Assembly (NCBI RefSeq): GCF_006715785.1
Contig: NZ_VFNX01000001.1
Location: forward strand, 1,502,501 to 1,566,500
Length of the DNA: 64,000 bases
Reading direction: 5' to 3'
Source of the DNA: Streptomyces puniciscabiei
Lineage (GTDB): Bacteria > Actinomycetota > Actinomycetes > Streptomycetales > Streptomycetaceae
Shown: positions 19,969 to 30,067 of the stretch, piece by piece
How positions within the stretch are numbered: the stretch's first letter is position 1
How the letters are laid out: every line of letters starts with the position of its first letter
Notes under the pieces: generated by a model
What the model saw: only the letters and a program-made list of their open reading frames with translations
The model's database searches: none
What the model was told of the DNA's origin: nothing
Made by a program: the position numbers and the translations under genes

Positions 19969-21222
19969 ATGAGCCTCACCGGGACTCCGTTCCTCTACAC
20001 GACCGTTGCGCTGGCCGTGGTTGCACTGATACTGCCGCTCGTGCTGTGGTCACGGTTGCGCGGACCCAAGCTGCTGCGTGCCGCACTCCGACTCCTCATG
20101 CTGCTGTTCGCCCAGGTCACGGCCGTCACGTTGATCTTCGTGCTGGTCAACAACGCCAACAACCTTTACGACAACTGGGCCGACCTGCTCGGCACGGGCA
20201 ACCACGTGCAGCAGGCCGCCAACCTGGGTGCCGACGGCACCGGCGGTATCGCGTACAAGAAGCTGCCCAAGGTGCAGCAGAAGTTCACGCAGGCCGACGG
20301 ACCCGCCATGCACGCCGCCGGCGGGGTCAAGGTCACCCAGCTCAAGGGCCGGGTGTCGGGCGTGAACGCCGAGGTCTACGTCTGGCTGCCGCCGCAGTAC
20401 GACGAGCCGGCCTACCGGAACAAGAAGTTCCCGGTCGTCGAGCTGCTGTCGGGCTACCCGGGTTCGGCGAAGGCCTGGTTCGGCTCCTTGAAGGTGCACG
20501 AACAGCTGGAGCCGCTCATGAAGAGCGGCCAGGTGGCCCCGTTCATCCTGGTGTCGCCGCGCACCAACCTGATCGCCAAGATAGACACAGGGTGCGCCAA
20601 CATCCCCGGCACCGTGAACGCGGACAGCTGGCTGAGCATCGACGTGCCGAAGATGATCACGGACAACTTCCGCGCCGAAGCCGCGCCGGACGGCTGGGCC
20701 GCGGCCGGCTACTCGGCCGGCGCCCACTGTGCGGCCAAGCTCGCCGTCGCGCATCCCGACCGCTACCGGGCCGCCATCAGCCTGTCCGGCTACAACGACC
20801 CGATCGGCGAGCGCAACTCGCTGGCCGCCGGGAGCATCGAGCTGCGGCGGGCCAACAACCCCTACTACCTCCTGAAGAACTACCGCGTCCCGCCGAGGAT
20901 CGCGCTGTACATCTCGGGCGAGAACGGTGACGGCTACCAAGCCGGTGTGGCGCTGGAGCAGATCGCGAAACCGCCGACGTATGTGCGGGTGGTCTTCCTG
21001 CCGCGCAGCATGGGCGGCCACTCGATGGCGCTGTGGCGGCCGCAGGTCCCGACCGTGTTCGAGTGGCTGACCATGGAGATGGGGCGGGGCGGCACCGGCG
21101 GGCACACCCGCACGCACACGGGCGGCCCGATCACTCCTCGGTCACCGTCGACCGGCGGTTCCACGCGCGCGGAGCTCGCCAGTGGAACCGCATCGCGAGC
21201 AGGCGCAGCACAAAAGCGGTGA
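19969..21222 (+). CDS. membrane-anchored esterase-D-like alpha/beta hydrolase
   Basis: A 417-residue protein. Two N-terminal membrane helices (about residues 8-24 and 38-62) anchor an extracytoplasmic alpha/beta-hydrolase of the esterase D/mycolyltransferase-like family. The domain has KFPVVELLSGYPGSAKAWF, the nucleophile AAGYSAGAHCAAKLA (Ser about residue 248), SGENGDG near the acid and a late GGHSMALWRPQ supplying His. The last about 50 residues are Gly/Thr/Ser-rich and overlap the end of the opposite-strand TRIC gene by 92 bp. The start could also be 17 codons upstream at 19918. Confidence 0.85.
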   Translation: MSLTGTPFLYTTVALAVVALILPLVLWSRLRGPKLLRAALRLLMLLFAQVTAVTLIFVLVNNANNLYDNWADLLGTGNHVQQAANLGADGTGGIAYKKLPKVQQKFTQADGPAMHAAGGVKVTQLKGRVSGVNAEVYVWLPPQYDEPAYRNKKFPVVELLSGYPGSAKAWFGSLKVHEQLEPLMKSGQVAPFILVSPRTNLIAKIDTGCANIPGTVNADSWLSIDVPKMITDNFRAEAAPDGWAAAGYSAGAHCAAKLAVAHPDRYRAAISLSGYNDPIGERNSLAAGSIELRRANNPYYLLKNYRVPPRIALYISGENGDGYQAGVALEQIAKPPTYVRVVFLPRSMGGHSMALWRPQVPTVFEWLTMEMGRGGTGGHTRTHTGGPITPRSPSTGGSTRAELASGTASRAGAAQKR

Positions 21223-21790
21223 CGACCGCGAGCCCACTGGTGAGGGGGGTCAGGGCGTCATAGCGGATGAACAGCACGACCATGGTCGCGCCGACGATCG
21301 CTGGGACCGCGTACAGATCGCGGTCCCAGCGCAGCAGTGACGGCACCTCGTTGGCGAGGACGTCCCGCAGCACACCGCCGCCGACGGCGGTGGCGAGGCC
21401 CAGCGTCGCCGACGCGGTCAGGTTCAGGCCGTAGCTGTACGCCTTCGTCGTACCGCTGACGCAGAACAGGCCGAGGCCGGCCGCGTCGAAGACCAGCACC
21501 GCCGCCTGGATGCGTTCCACGTGCGGGTGCAGGAAGAAGACGACGAGCGCGGCCAGGAGCGGGGTGAGGAAGTACCCGAGGTCGGTGAAGGCGGCCGGGG
21601 GCACGGCTCCGATGACCAGGTCACGGAACAGCCCTCCGCCCAGCGCGGTCACCTCGGCGAGGACGGCGATGCCGAAGACGTCGAAGTTCTTCCGGACGGC
21701 CAGCAGCGCGCCGGAGATCGCGAACACGAAGATGCCGATGACATCGAGCGTGTGCTGGACGGAGGGACTGAAGAGTTGCTGGAGCTGCAC
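21131..21790 (-). CDS. TRIC-type cation channel (UPF0126) protein
   Basis: A 219-residue polytopic membrane protein with two repeats of the UPF0126 domain and about seven helices. The paired Gly motifs are characteristic: EVTALGGGLFRDLVIG in repeat 1 and ATAVGGGVLRDVLANEVPSLL in repeat 2. Homologues are trimeric intracellular cation channel relatives; the ion here is not determined. The ATG at 21790 begins the family N-terminus. The 3' end overlaps the esterase's 3' end on the opposite strand (21131-21222). Confidence 0.92.
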   Translation of the reverse strand: MQLQQLFSPSVQHTLDVIGIFVFAISGALLAVRKNFDVFGIAVLAEVTALGGGLFRDLVIGAVPPAAFTDLGYFLTPLLAALVVFFLHPHVERIQAAVLVFDAAGLGLFCVSGTTKAYSYGLNLTASATLGLATAVGGGVLRDVLANEVPSLLRWDRDLYAVPAIVGATMVVLFIRYDALTPLTSGLAVVTAFVLRLLAMRFHWRAPRAWNRRSTVTEE

Positions 21791-21837
21791 CCTGACATTC
21801 TCACCCAGCGGACGGTGTGAACCTTACAAAGCCAGGC

Positions 21838-23229
21838 TCACAGGGCGGGTTTCCCTGTAGTGAACAGCCAGGTACGGAAGAGGTCGTCCAGCTTCTGCCC
21901 GCTGACGCGCTCGGCGAGCCGGATGAAGCCGGCGGTGTCCGCGTTGCCGTACCGGTGGAGCCGGGTCCAGGCGGGCAGCAGCCTGAAGAACGCGCGGTCG
22001 CCGATCCGCTCCCGGAGCATCTGGAGCGTCATCGCGCCGCGCTGGTAGACGGCGTAGGAGAACATCGTGTCGCGCTGCGGGTCGGCGACCTTGATCTGCC
22101 AGAAGGCGTTGTCGGCCGGGCGGGCGTCGTACGCGGCCAGGAAGGAGTCGTGCGCCGACCTGGTCCCCTGGTGCTCCGCCCACAGCCACTGGGCGTAGGT
22201 GGCGAAGCCCTCGTTGAGCCAGATGTCCTTCCACCGTGCCACGCTCACCGAGTCGCCGAACCACTGGTGGGCCAGCTCGTGCACGATGGTGCTCTCGTTG
22301 CGCACGGCCGAGTAGGCGGGCTTGCTCTGCACCTCCAGCGAGAACCCGGCCTCGGGCATGTCGTCCACGATCGCGCCGGTCTCCTCGAACGGGTACGGCC
22401 CGAAGACCTGCGACCAGTAGTCGGTGGCGGCGGCGGTGACGGCGTACACGTCGACGTTGTTGCTGTTCTTCAGCACCGGGTCGATGGCGACGTAGATCGG
22501 GATGCCACCGGGGGTGCGCCCGGTGCGGACGTCGAACTTCCCGATGGTGGCGGTCGCGAGGTAGGTCGCCATCGGCCTCGACTCGCGCCAGTGGGTGTAC
22601 GTCGAGCCGCCCCTGGAGTACGTCGAGACGAGCCGGCCGTTGGAGACGCCGGTCAGCCCTTCGGGCGCCTTGATCCGGATGTCGTAGGTGGCCTTGTCGG
22701 CGGGGTGGTCGCTGGAGGGGAACCAGGTGGAGGCCGCGTTGGGCTCGCAGGCCACGAAGACCCCGTCGGCGGTCTTCATCCAGCCGTACTTGGAGCCGAA
22801 GACGATGGGGCCGCCGAGGGGCTGCGGTACGCCGCCGTAGGTGACGGACACCCGGAAGTCCCGGCCCCGGGCGAGGCTGTGGCGCGGGGTGATGACGAGC
22901 TCGTCCCCGGTGCGCGTGAACTCCGCGCGTCTGCCGTCGACTTCGACGCGGCTGACGTCCAGCTGCTGGAGATCGAGATCGAAGGAGGAGAGGTTCTGGG
23001 TGGCGCGCGCGGTGAGGGTCGTACGGCCCTGCAGCCGGCCGGTGTCGGGGGCGTAGGCGACGTCGAGGTCGTAGTGGAGGGCGTCGAAGCCGCCGTTGCC
23101 TAGGTTCGGGAAGTAGGAGTCGCCGATGCCGGGGGCGCCGGGGGTGGGGGCGGGCGCGGCGGCGATGACGAGGAAGGAGACCGCCGCGGTCGCGACGGTC
23201 CCCAGACGTGCCGAACGGGAGAGTGCCAT
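21838..23229 (-). CDS. secreted M1 family metallopeptidase
   Basis: A 463-residue aminopeptidase-like protein, shorter than full M1 enzymes because the C-terminal helical domain is missing. It has an N-terminal signal peptide (MALSRSARLGTVATAAVSFL), then the beta domain and thermolysin-like domain with HELAHQWFGD and NEGFATY (HExxH plus the third zinc ligand Glu). The usual GAMEN exopeptidase motif is replaced by GFSLEVQS, so specificity may differ. The ATG at 23229 is preceded by AAAGGGACG. It is transcribed away from the neighbouring opp operon terminator region. Confidence 0.92.
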   Translation of the reverse strand: MALSRSARLGTVATAAVSFLVIAAAPAPTPGAPGIGDSYFPNLGNGGFDALHYDLDVAYAPDTGRLQGRTTLTARATQNLSSFDLDLQQLDVSRVEVDGRRAEFTRTGDELVITPRHSLARGRDFRVSVTYGGVPQPLGGPIVFGSKYGWMKTADGVFVACEPNAASTWFPSSDHPADKATYDIRIKAPEGLTGVSNGRLVSTYSRGGSTYTHWRESRPMATYLATATIGKFDVRTGRTPGGIPIYVAIDPVLKNSNNVDVYAVTAAATDYWSQVFGPYPFEETGAIVDDMPEAGFSLEVQSKPAYSAVRNESTIVHELAHQWFGDSVSVARWKDIWLNEGFATYAQWLWAEHQGTRSAHDSFLAAYDARPADNAFWQIKVADPQRDTMFSYAVYQRGAMTLQMLRERIGDRAFFRLLPAWTRLHRYGNADTAGFIRLAERVSGQKLDDLFRTWLFTTGKPAL

Positions 23230-23303
23230 CAGTCGTCCCTTTCGAGCGTGTGCCGATCAGTGGTCGGACACGGACGACTGTGCACTCCCCCGCTCAGGCA
23301 TGT

Positions 23304-23328
23304 ACATGACTTTGCCTAGTTGTCATGT
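23304..23328 (-). terminator. inverted repeat after the oligopeptide ABC operon
   Basis: ACATGAC (23304-23310) pairs with GTCATGT (23322-23328) around an 11-nt loop, directly downstream of the last operon gene (stop at 23330). The stem is AT-richer than its surroundings. It could be a terminator or an operator for the M1 peptidase gene whose leader it overlaps. Confidence 0.4.
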
Positions 23329-23329
23329 G

Positions 23330-24727
23330 CTACTTGTCGGTTGACTCCTGGGAGCCGGTCCCGGAGGCCTCGGTGGTCTCCTCGGAGGATTCCTCGGTGG
23401 ATTCCTCGGTGGATTCCTCGGAGGCGTCGTCCGTGGACTCCTCCGCGGGCGCCGCCTCCTCGGCGGACGCCTCGGTGGTCTCCGGCGTGGAGCCCTCGGC
23501 GGTTTCCTCGGCCAGCTCCGCCGCGACCGCCGCCGACGTCTCGGCGGACTCCGCGAGCACCTCGTCGGCGACCAGCTCGGCCGCCTCCTTGGCCGCGGAG
23601 AGCAGCACCGTGTCCTGCGGGGCCTGGTCCGCGAAGTTCTCCGGGTGGTGACAGGCCACCCGCTGACCCGGCTTCAGCTCCAGCAGCTGCGGCTCGGTGG
23701 TCCGGCAGATCTCCGTGGCCTTCCAGCACCGGGTGTGGAAACGGCAACCGCTCGGCGGGGAGATCGGCGAGGGCACGTCACCCTTGAGCAGGATGCGCTC
23801 GCTCTTGGCGTTCTTCCGCTTCGGGTCCGGGATCGGCACCGCCGACATCAGCGCCTTGGTGTACGGGTGCATCGGCGCCTTGTACAGCGAGTCCCGGTCG
23901 GCCAGCTCGACGATCTTGCCGAGGTACATCACCGCGATCCGGTCCGAGACGTGCCGGACGACCGACAGGTCGTGCGCGATGATCACGTACGTCAGGCCGA
24001 GCTCCTCCTGGAGGTCGTCCATGAGGTTCACGACCTGCGCCTGGATCGACACGTCCAGCGCGGAGACCGGCTCGTCCGCGACGACCAGCTTCGGCTTCAG
24101 GGCGAGCGCGCGGGCGATGCCGATGCGCTGGCGCTGACCGCCGGAGAACTCGTGCGGATAGCGGTTGTAGTGCTCGGGGTTGAGACCGACCACCGACAGC
24201 AGCCGCTGCACCTCCTTCTTGATGCCGCCCTCGGGCTCGACGCCCTGGAGCCGGAAGGGTGCCCCGACGATCGTGCCGATGGTGTGCCGCGGGTTCAGCG
24301 ACGAGTACGGGTCCTGGAAGATCATCTGCACGTCACGGCGCATGGGACGCATCCCGGTCACGCCGAGGTGCGTGATGTCCTTGCCCTCGAACTCGATGGT
24401 GCCGGCGGTCGGTTCGAGCAGCCGGGTGATCAGCCGGCCCATCGTCGACTTGCCGCAGCCCGACTCGCCCACGACGCCGAGGGTTTCGCCGGAGCGGACC
24501 TCGAAGTCGAGCCCGTCGACGGCCCGCACGGCACCGACCTGGCGCTGGAGCAGGCCCTTCTTGATCGGGAAGTGCTTCTGCAGCCCCGTAACCTTCAGCA
24601 GGATCTCACCGGGAGCGGCGTCCTTGGTGAGCGTGGCCGTGCCGGTGGCCTTCTCCTCGGAGTCGGCCTTCGCGCCGTCGCTCTGTGCAGGGATGCTCAC
24701 TGCTTTGTCCTCTGCGTTCTCACTCAC
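23330..24727 (-). CDS. oligopeptide ABC transporter ATP-binding protein OppF/DppF type, acidic C-tail
   Basis: A 465-residue cytoplasmic ATPase of a peptide importer. Walker A is GESGCGKST (about residues 86-94), the signature SGGQRQR (about 192) and Walker [12 protein letters not shown], then the oligo_HPY region with [17 protein letters not shown] (Fe-S-type Cys cluster) near residue 335. The family normally ends about residue 360. Here about 100 extra residues follow, almost entirely Glu, Ala, Ser and Thr. The GTG start at 24727 overlaps the preceding stop as GTGA, showing tight coupling. Confidence 0.93.
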   Translation of the reverse strand: MSENAEDKAVSIPAQSDGAKADSEEKATGTATLTKDAAPGEILLKVTGLQKHFPIKKGLLQRQVGAVRAVDGLDFEVRSGETLGVVGESGCGKSTMGRLITRLLEPTAGTIEFEGKDITHLGVTGMRPMRRDVQMIFQDPYSSLNPRHTIGTIVGAPFRLQGVEPEGGIKKEVQRLLSVVGLNPEHYNRYPHEFSGGQRQRIGIARALALKPKLVVADEPVSALDVSIQAQVVNLMDDLQEELGLTYVIIAHDLSVVRHVSDRIAVMYLGKIVELADRDSLYKAPMHPYTKALMSAVPIPDPKRKNAKSERILLKGDVPSPISPPSGCRFHTRCWKATEICRTTEPQLLELKPGQRVACHHPENFADQAPQDTVLLSAAKEAAELVADEVLAESAETSAAVAAELAEETAEGSTPETTEASAEEAAPAEESTDDASEESTEESTEESSEETTEASGTGSQESTDK

Positions 24728-25817
24728 AGCTTCGGCGCAATCTCTTCGGTCCAGATCCGTTCCCGCTGCTCCCGCGACATGTGGCAGGCGGCCCAGTGCT
24801 CGCTGCCGACCTCGGTCAGCTCCGGGCGGACCGTGCGGGTCAGGTTGTCCTTCGGGATGTCGGCGTACGGGCAGCGCGGGTTGAAGGCGCAGCCGGACGG
24901 GATGTTGATCAGCGAGGGCGGGGAGCCCTTCACCGGGATCAGGCGCTCCTGCTGGTCGCGGTCCAGGCGCGGCATCGAGCCGAGCAGACCCCAGGTGTAG
25001 GGGTGGCGGGGCTCGTAGAACACCTTCTCCGCCGGGCCGCGCTCGACGCAGCGGCCGCCGTACATGACCAGGATGTTGTCGGCGAGTTCGGCGACGACGC
25101 CCAGGTCGTGGGTGATGATGATGACCGCGGAGCCGAACTCCTTCTGCAGATCGCGGATCAGGTCGAGGATCTGCGCCTGGACCGTCACGTCGAGCGCGGT
25201 GGTCGGCTCGTCCGCGATGAGCAGTTCGGGGTTGTTCACCAGCGACATGGCGATCATGGCGCGCTGGCGCATACCGCCGGAGAACTCGTGCGGATAGTTG
25301 TCGACCCGCTTGTCCGGCTGGGGGATGCCCACGCGGTCGAGCATCTCGACCGCCCGCTTGCGGGCGGTCTTCTTGTCGACGTCGTGGTGGATCCGGTACG
25401 CCTCCACGATCTGCTGCCCGATCGTGTAGTACGGGTGCAGCGCCGACAGCGGGTCCTGGAAGATCATCGCCATCTCCCGGCCGCGCATCTTGCGCACGTG
25501 GTCGGGGTCGGCGGACAACAGCTCGGTGCCGTTCAGCCAGATCTCGCCGGAGATCTGCGCCTTGCGCTTGCCGTACTGGCCGGCGGTGTGCAGGCCCATG
25601 ATGCCGAGCGAGGTCACGGACTTGCCGGAGCCCGACTCGCCCACGATGCCGAGGGTCTTGCCCTTCTCCAGCTGGAAGCTGAGCCCGTCGACGGACTTCA
25701 CCAGACCGTCGTCGGTCGGGAAGTGCACCTTCAGGTCGCGCACTTCCAGGAAGGAGGTCGGCGCGGGCGAGGACGCCGTGGGCTCGCCCACGGCCGCTCC
25801 GGTCTTGCTCAGTTCGG

Positions 25818-25821
<4 letters not shown>
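24724..25821 (-). CDS. oligopeptide ABC transporter ATP-binding protein OppD/DppD type
   Basis: A 365-residue ATPase partner. Walker A is GESGSGKS (about residues 60-67), then [14 protein letters not shown], the signature SGGMRQR and Walker [13 protein letters not shown], ending with the oligo_HPY domain ([14 protein letters not shown]). The first 22 residues are a Ser/Ala/Pro-rich leader. The ATG at 25821 overlaps the permease stop as ATGA, and its own TGA overlaps the next GTG, so this is a coupled three-gene run. Confidence 0.95.
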
Positions 25822-26816
<995 letters not shown>

Positions 26817-26836
26817 AGCTAACGGCCCGCCGCGGA

Positions 26837-26871
26837 CCGCGGGCCCTCGGAGGTCTTCCGTGGGCCCGCGG
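26837..26871 (-). terminator. intra-operon hairpin after the binding-protein gene
   Basis: CCGCGGGCCC (26837-26846) and GGGCCCGCGG (26862-26871) form a perfect 10-bp GC stem with a 15-nt loop in the gap between the solute-binding protein and permease genes. In this position such stems often protect or partially terminate the upstream message, giving excess binding protein; that is inference here. Confidence 0.55.
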
Positions 26872-26925
26872 CTCGCCGCGCCGGCCTTCACCTGCCTTTC
26901 GTGCCGTACGGCGGGTGTGCCGGGT

Positions 26926-28713
26926 TTACTTCGTGGACTTCAGGCCGAGGTTGACGAAGTCGTAGTAGCCGCTGTACGCGTTCGTCGTGTACACGTTGCC
27001 CACACGCGAGGAGCGGAAGTTGAGGAACTTCTCGAAGACGAAGGGCAGGTAGTACGCGCCCTCCATGACCTTGTGGTTGATCTCGGTGGAGATCTGGGCC
27101 TTCTTCGACTCGTCCAGCGTGGTGGTGTACTGGTCGAACAGGCCGTCGATCGTCTTGTCCTTGATCAGGGCGTAGTTGTTGTTACCGCTCTGCAGGATGT
27201 ACTTGCTGTCCCACAGCGGGATGCCGTAGCCCTGGACGGTCGGGAAGTCCGGACCCCAGCCCATGATGATGATGCCGAGCTTCTTCTTCGCGACGTTCGA
27301 GGGGCTGCCGATGATGCCGGCGATCTGCGAGCCGTCGTACTGGTAGATGTCGGCGTTGATGCCGACCTTCTTCAGCGCGGCCTGCAGGGACTCGGAGGTG
27401 GCCACCTCCTGCGCCTTGTTGTTGCGGACGGCGATGGTGGTGGAGAAGCCGTTCGGCTTGCCGCAGGCCTTGAGCTCCTGCTTGGCCAGGTTCACGTTGC
27501 CGTTCTTGTTGGCACCGGCGATCTGGTACGGGTCGTACTTCTGGCCCTCACCACCGGAGACCGACGGCGGCAGTATGTTGGTGCCGATGTCACCACCGGC
27601 GATGGGGCCACCGCGGGCGGTCTGCAGCGAGACGTGGTCGGCGGCGTAGATCACGGCCTTGCGGCAGTGGATGTTGTCGAACGGCTTGACGCTCTGCGGG
27701 AAGGTCGCGTAGCGGATGAAGCCGGAGACCGGGTTGTCCAGGTTGTCCTTGTGCTGCTTGAGGGCGATCTGGCGGGCCTGCGGGCCCAGGCCGGTCTGGG
27801 AGGCGTCGATGTCGTAGTCGCCGTTGATCAGGCGCTGGTCCGCGTCCGCCTGGTTGGTCGAGATGTCCAGCGTGATCTTGTCCGGGTACGCCTTGCGGAC
27901 CGGGTCCGAGGACGCCTTCCAGTTGGTGTTGCGGACCAGGACCAGGCTCTTGCCCGGGCTGTAGGCCTGGAACTTGTACGGCCCCGAGGAGAACGGGTGC
28001 AGGCCGTACTTGGACTTGGTGTCCATGTCCTGGCGGACCGGGGAGGCCGCGACCATCGCCAGCACCTGCAGGAAGTCCGAGTTGGGCTTCGGCAGGTGGA
28101 AGACGATCGTCTTGGCGTCCGGCGTCTCGACCGCCTTCAGGCCCAGGTGGTCCTTCGCGCCGTCCTTGTACGGACCCTTGTAGGTGTTGTTCGGGTCCAG
28201 CATCTGCTGGAGGTAGATCGGACCGCCGGAGAGGACGTCCTGGGCCCAGGAGCGCTCGATGCCGTACTTGATGTCCTGCGAGGTGATCGGCTTGCCGTCC
28301 TCCCACGTGGCGCCGTCGCGCAGGTGGAAGGTGTAGGTCTTGCCGCCGTCCGAGACCTGGCCCATGTCGGTGGCGAGGTCGGGGGTGAGCTGGGCACCCT
28401 CGGCACCGGGCGCGGTCTTGTAGGTGATCAGCTGACGGCTGTAGTAGCGGGCGAAGTCCCACATGAACCCGTAGTAACCGCGCGTGGTGTCCCACGAGTC
28501 GGCGTCCTGCGTGCTCACGAACTTCAGCGTGCCGCCCTTCTTGACCAGATCGGCCTGGGCGACCTTGTTGTTCGCCGCGTCGAAGCCGGCCGCGCCGTTC
28601 TTCGAGCCGCCGCCGTTGCCACCGCCGCACGCCGCCGTGGTCAGCAGGCCGGCGACCACTGCGGCAGCGGCGAGGGCCTGCTTGCGCCGCCCTGAGGTGC
28701 GTTGGGTAGTCAC
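26926..28713 (-). CDS. oligopeptide-binding lipoprotein (family 5 solute-binding protein)
   Basis: A 595-residue SBP_bac_5 protein that captures peptides outside the membrane for the OppBCDF transporter. The signal peptide ends in TTAAC with the lipid-anchored Cys at residue 29, followed by a GGGNGGGSK linker. The family core starts VKKGGTLKFVSTQDADSWDTTRG; later TYTFHLRDGATWEDGKPITSQDIKYGIER is diagnostic. The GTG at 28713 follows GGAGG with a 10-nt spacing. It lies 76 bp after the oppC-type gene in the same operon. Confidence 0.94.
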   Translation of the reverse strand: MTTQRTSGRRKQALAAAAVVAGLLTTAACGGGNGGGSKNGAAGFDAANNKVAQADLVKKGGTLKFVSTQDADSWDTTRGYYGFMWDFARYYSRQLITYKTAPGAEGAQLTPDLATDMGQVSDGGKTYTFHLRDGATWEDGKPITSQDIKYGIERSWAQDVLSGGPIYLQQMLDPNNTYKGPYKDGAKDHLGLKAVETPDAKTIVFHLPKPNSDFLQVLAMVAASPVRQDMDTKSKYGLHPFSSGPYKFQAYSPGKSLVLVRNTNWKASSDPVRKAYPDKITLDISTNQADADQRLINGDYDIDASQTGLGPQARQIALKQHKDNLDNPVSGFIRYATFPQSVKPFDNIHCRKAVIYAADHVSLQTARGGPIAGGDIGTNILPPSVSGGEGQKYDPYQIAGANKNGNVNLAKQELKACGKPNGFSTTIAVRNNKAQEVATSESLQAALKKVGINADIYQYDGSQIAGIIGSPSNVAKKKLGIIIMGWGPDFPTVQGYGIPLWDSKYILQSGNNNYALIKDKTIDGLFDQYTTTLDESKKAQISTEINHKVMEGAYYLPFVFEKFLNFRSSRVGNVYTTNAYSGYYDFVNLGLKSTK

Positions 28714-28789
28714 GATCTCGGATCCTCCGGATTTGATGAGAGACCCCGTGGGAGAGCTCACGGGACGCTTGGTGTACGGCACTTCGGCC

Positions 28790-29797
28790 TCAGCGGGAAC
28801 CCTTCGGGTCGAGCGCGTCCCGCACGCCGTCGCCGAAGAGGTTGAAGGCAAGAACCGTGATGAAGATCGCCACGCCCGGGATCACCATGTACATCGGGTC
28901 CGAGTCGTAGTAGTCGATCGCGTTCGAGAGCATCTGCCCCCAGGAGGCCGTGGGCGGCTTGACGCCCACGCCCAGGAAGCTGAGTGCCGCCTCGGTGAGG
29001 ATGTTCGTGGGGATCATCATCGTCGTGTACACGATGATGGGCGCGACGAGGTTGGGCAGCAGTTCCTTGAAGAGGATGTAGAACCGCCCCGCACCGAGCG
29101 AGCGGGCCGCCTCTACGTACTCGCGTTCGCGCAGGCTGAGCGTCTGGCCGCGCACCACACGGCCGATGTACGGCCAGCCGAAGAAGCCGATGACCAGGAT
29201 CATCACGAAGATGCGCACGCCCGTGCCGGTGAGCCCCAGCATCTGGTTGGGCATGACGGAGACCAGCGCGATGATGAACAGCAGCTGCGGGAAGGCGAGC
29301 AGACCGTCCATGATCCGGCTGATGAGGGAGTCCACCCAGCCGCCGAAGAAGCCCGCCAGGATGCCGAGGACGGTGCCCAGGATGACGGCCACCACGGCCG
29401 ACAGGAAGCCGACGAGCAGCGAGATCTGGGCTCCGTAGAGGATGCGGGCGAAGATGTCGCGGCCGTTGACCGGCTCGACGCCGAGCAGGTGGTCGCCGCT
29501 CATGCCGCCCAGCGAGCCCTTGGGGGTGCTGAACAGCGGGTCGATCAGGTCCTGGTGGTAGACGTCCGGGTCCTGACCGAGGAGGTTCGTGATCACCGGC
29601 GCGAGCAGGGCGATCACGATGAGGAGAAGCACGACTACGCCGCCCGCGAGGGCGAGTTTGTCCCGTTTGAGGCGTTCCCAGGCGATCCGTCCCAGGGACC
29701 GGCCCTGAACGGCCTTCGCGTCGGTGGCCGCGACCGCCGCTTCCTCGGCCGCACCCGGGGCCGCTTCCGCGGTCGGCTCGTGCAATGGTGCCGTCAT
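28790..29797 (-). CDS. oligopeptide ABC transporter permease OppC/DppC type
   Basis: A 335-residue permease and first gene of the operon. The Ala/Glu-rich N-terminal cytoplasmic stretch (about 40 residues) precedes OppC_N and six helices. The EAA loop is REREYVEAARSLGAGRFYILFKELLPNL, and the protein ends DGVRDALDPKGSR, the usual terminus. The ATG at 29797 follows AGAGGGG. The order C-A-B-D-F with two coupled overlaps resembles the BldK-like peptide importers of Streptomyces; the ligand is unknown. Confidence 0.94.
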   Translation of the reverse strand: MTAPLHEPTAEAAPGAAEEAAVAATDAKAVQGRSLGRIAWERLKRDKLALAGGVVVLLLIVIALLAPVITNLLGQDPDVYHQDLIDPLFSTPKGSLGGMSGDHLLGVEPVNGRDIFARILYGAQISLLVGFLSAVVAVILGTVLGILAGFFGGWVDSLISRIMDGLLAFPQLLFIIALVSVMPNQMLGLTGTGVRIFVMILVIGFFGWPYIGRVVRGQTLSLREREYVEAARSLGAGRFYILFKELLPNLVAPIIVYTTMMIPTNILTEAALSFLGVGVKPPTASWGQMLSNAIDYYDSDPMYMVIPGVAIFITVLAFNLFGDGVRDALDPKGSR

Positions 29798-29886
29798 TAG
29801 GCTGGGACCCCTCTCAACCGGCGGTAGCCGGCCCGCACTTGCCGCTGGTAGCGGCGTCAAAACAGTCCGTCGTACATAGGGGCGAA

Positions 29887-29899
29887 CCCCTTGAAGGGG
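29887..29899. promoter_or_regulatory. inverted repeat upstream of the peptide transporter operon
   Basis: CCCCTTGAAGGGG (29887-29899) is a perfect 6-bp inverted repeat with a 1-nt centre, 90 bp before the first operon ATG. A further pair, TTCCTG/CAGGAA spaced by 9 nt, lies at 29975-29995. Both are candidate regulatory sites in the 270-bp gap that otherwise shows no gene. Confidence 0.35.
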
Positions 29900-30067
29900 G
29901 AGTCTTCAACGCTGGCGCGATCAGCCGCCAGCCTTGGCGGGGAATGGATGCGCAACCGTGATGCAAGCAGGCGTTTCCTGTTATGCGGACAGGAAGTCGC
30001 GGCGAACGGACGGGGCCGGGCCGGACATACGGGTGCGCCGGAGTCTTTTACGGGCGATATGCCCAGG

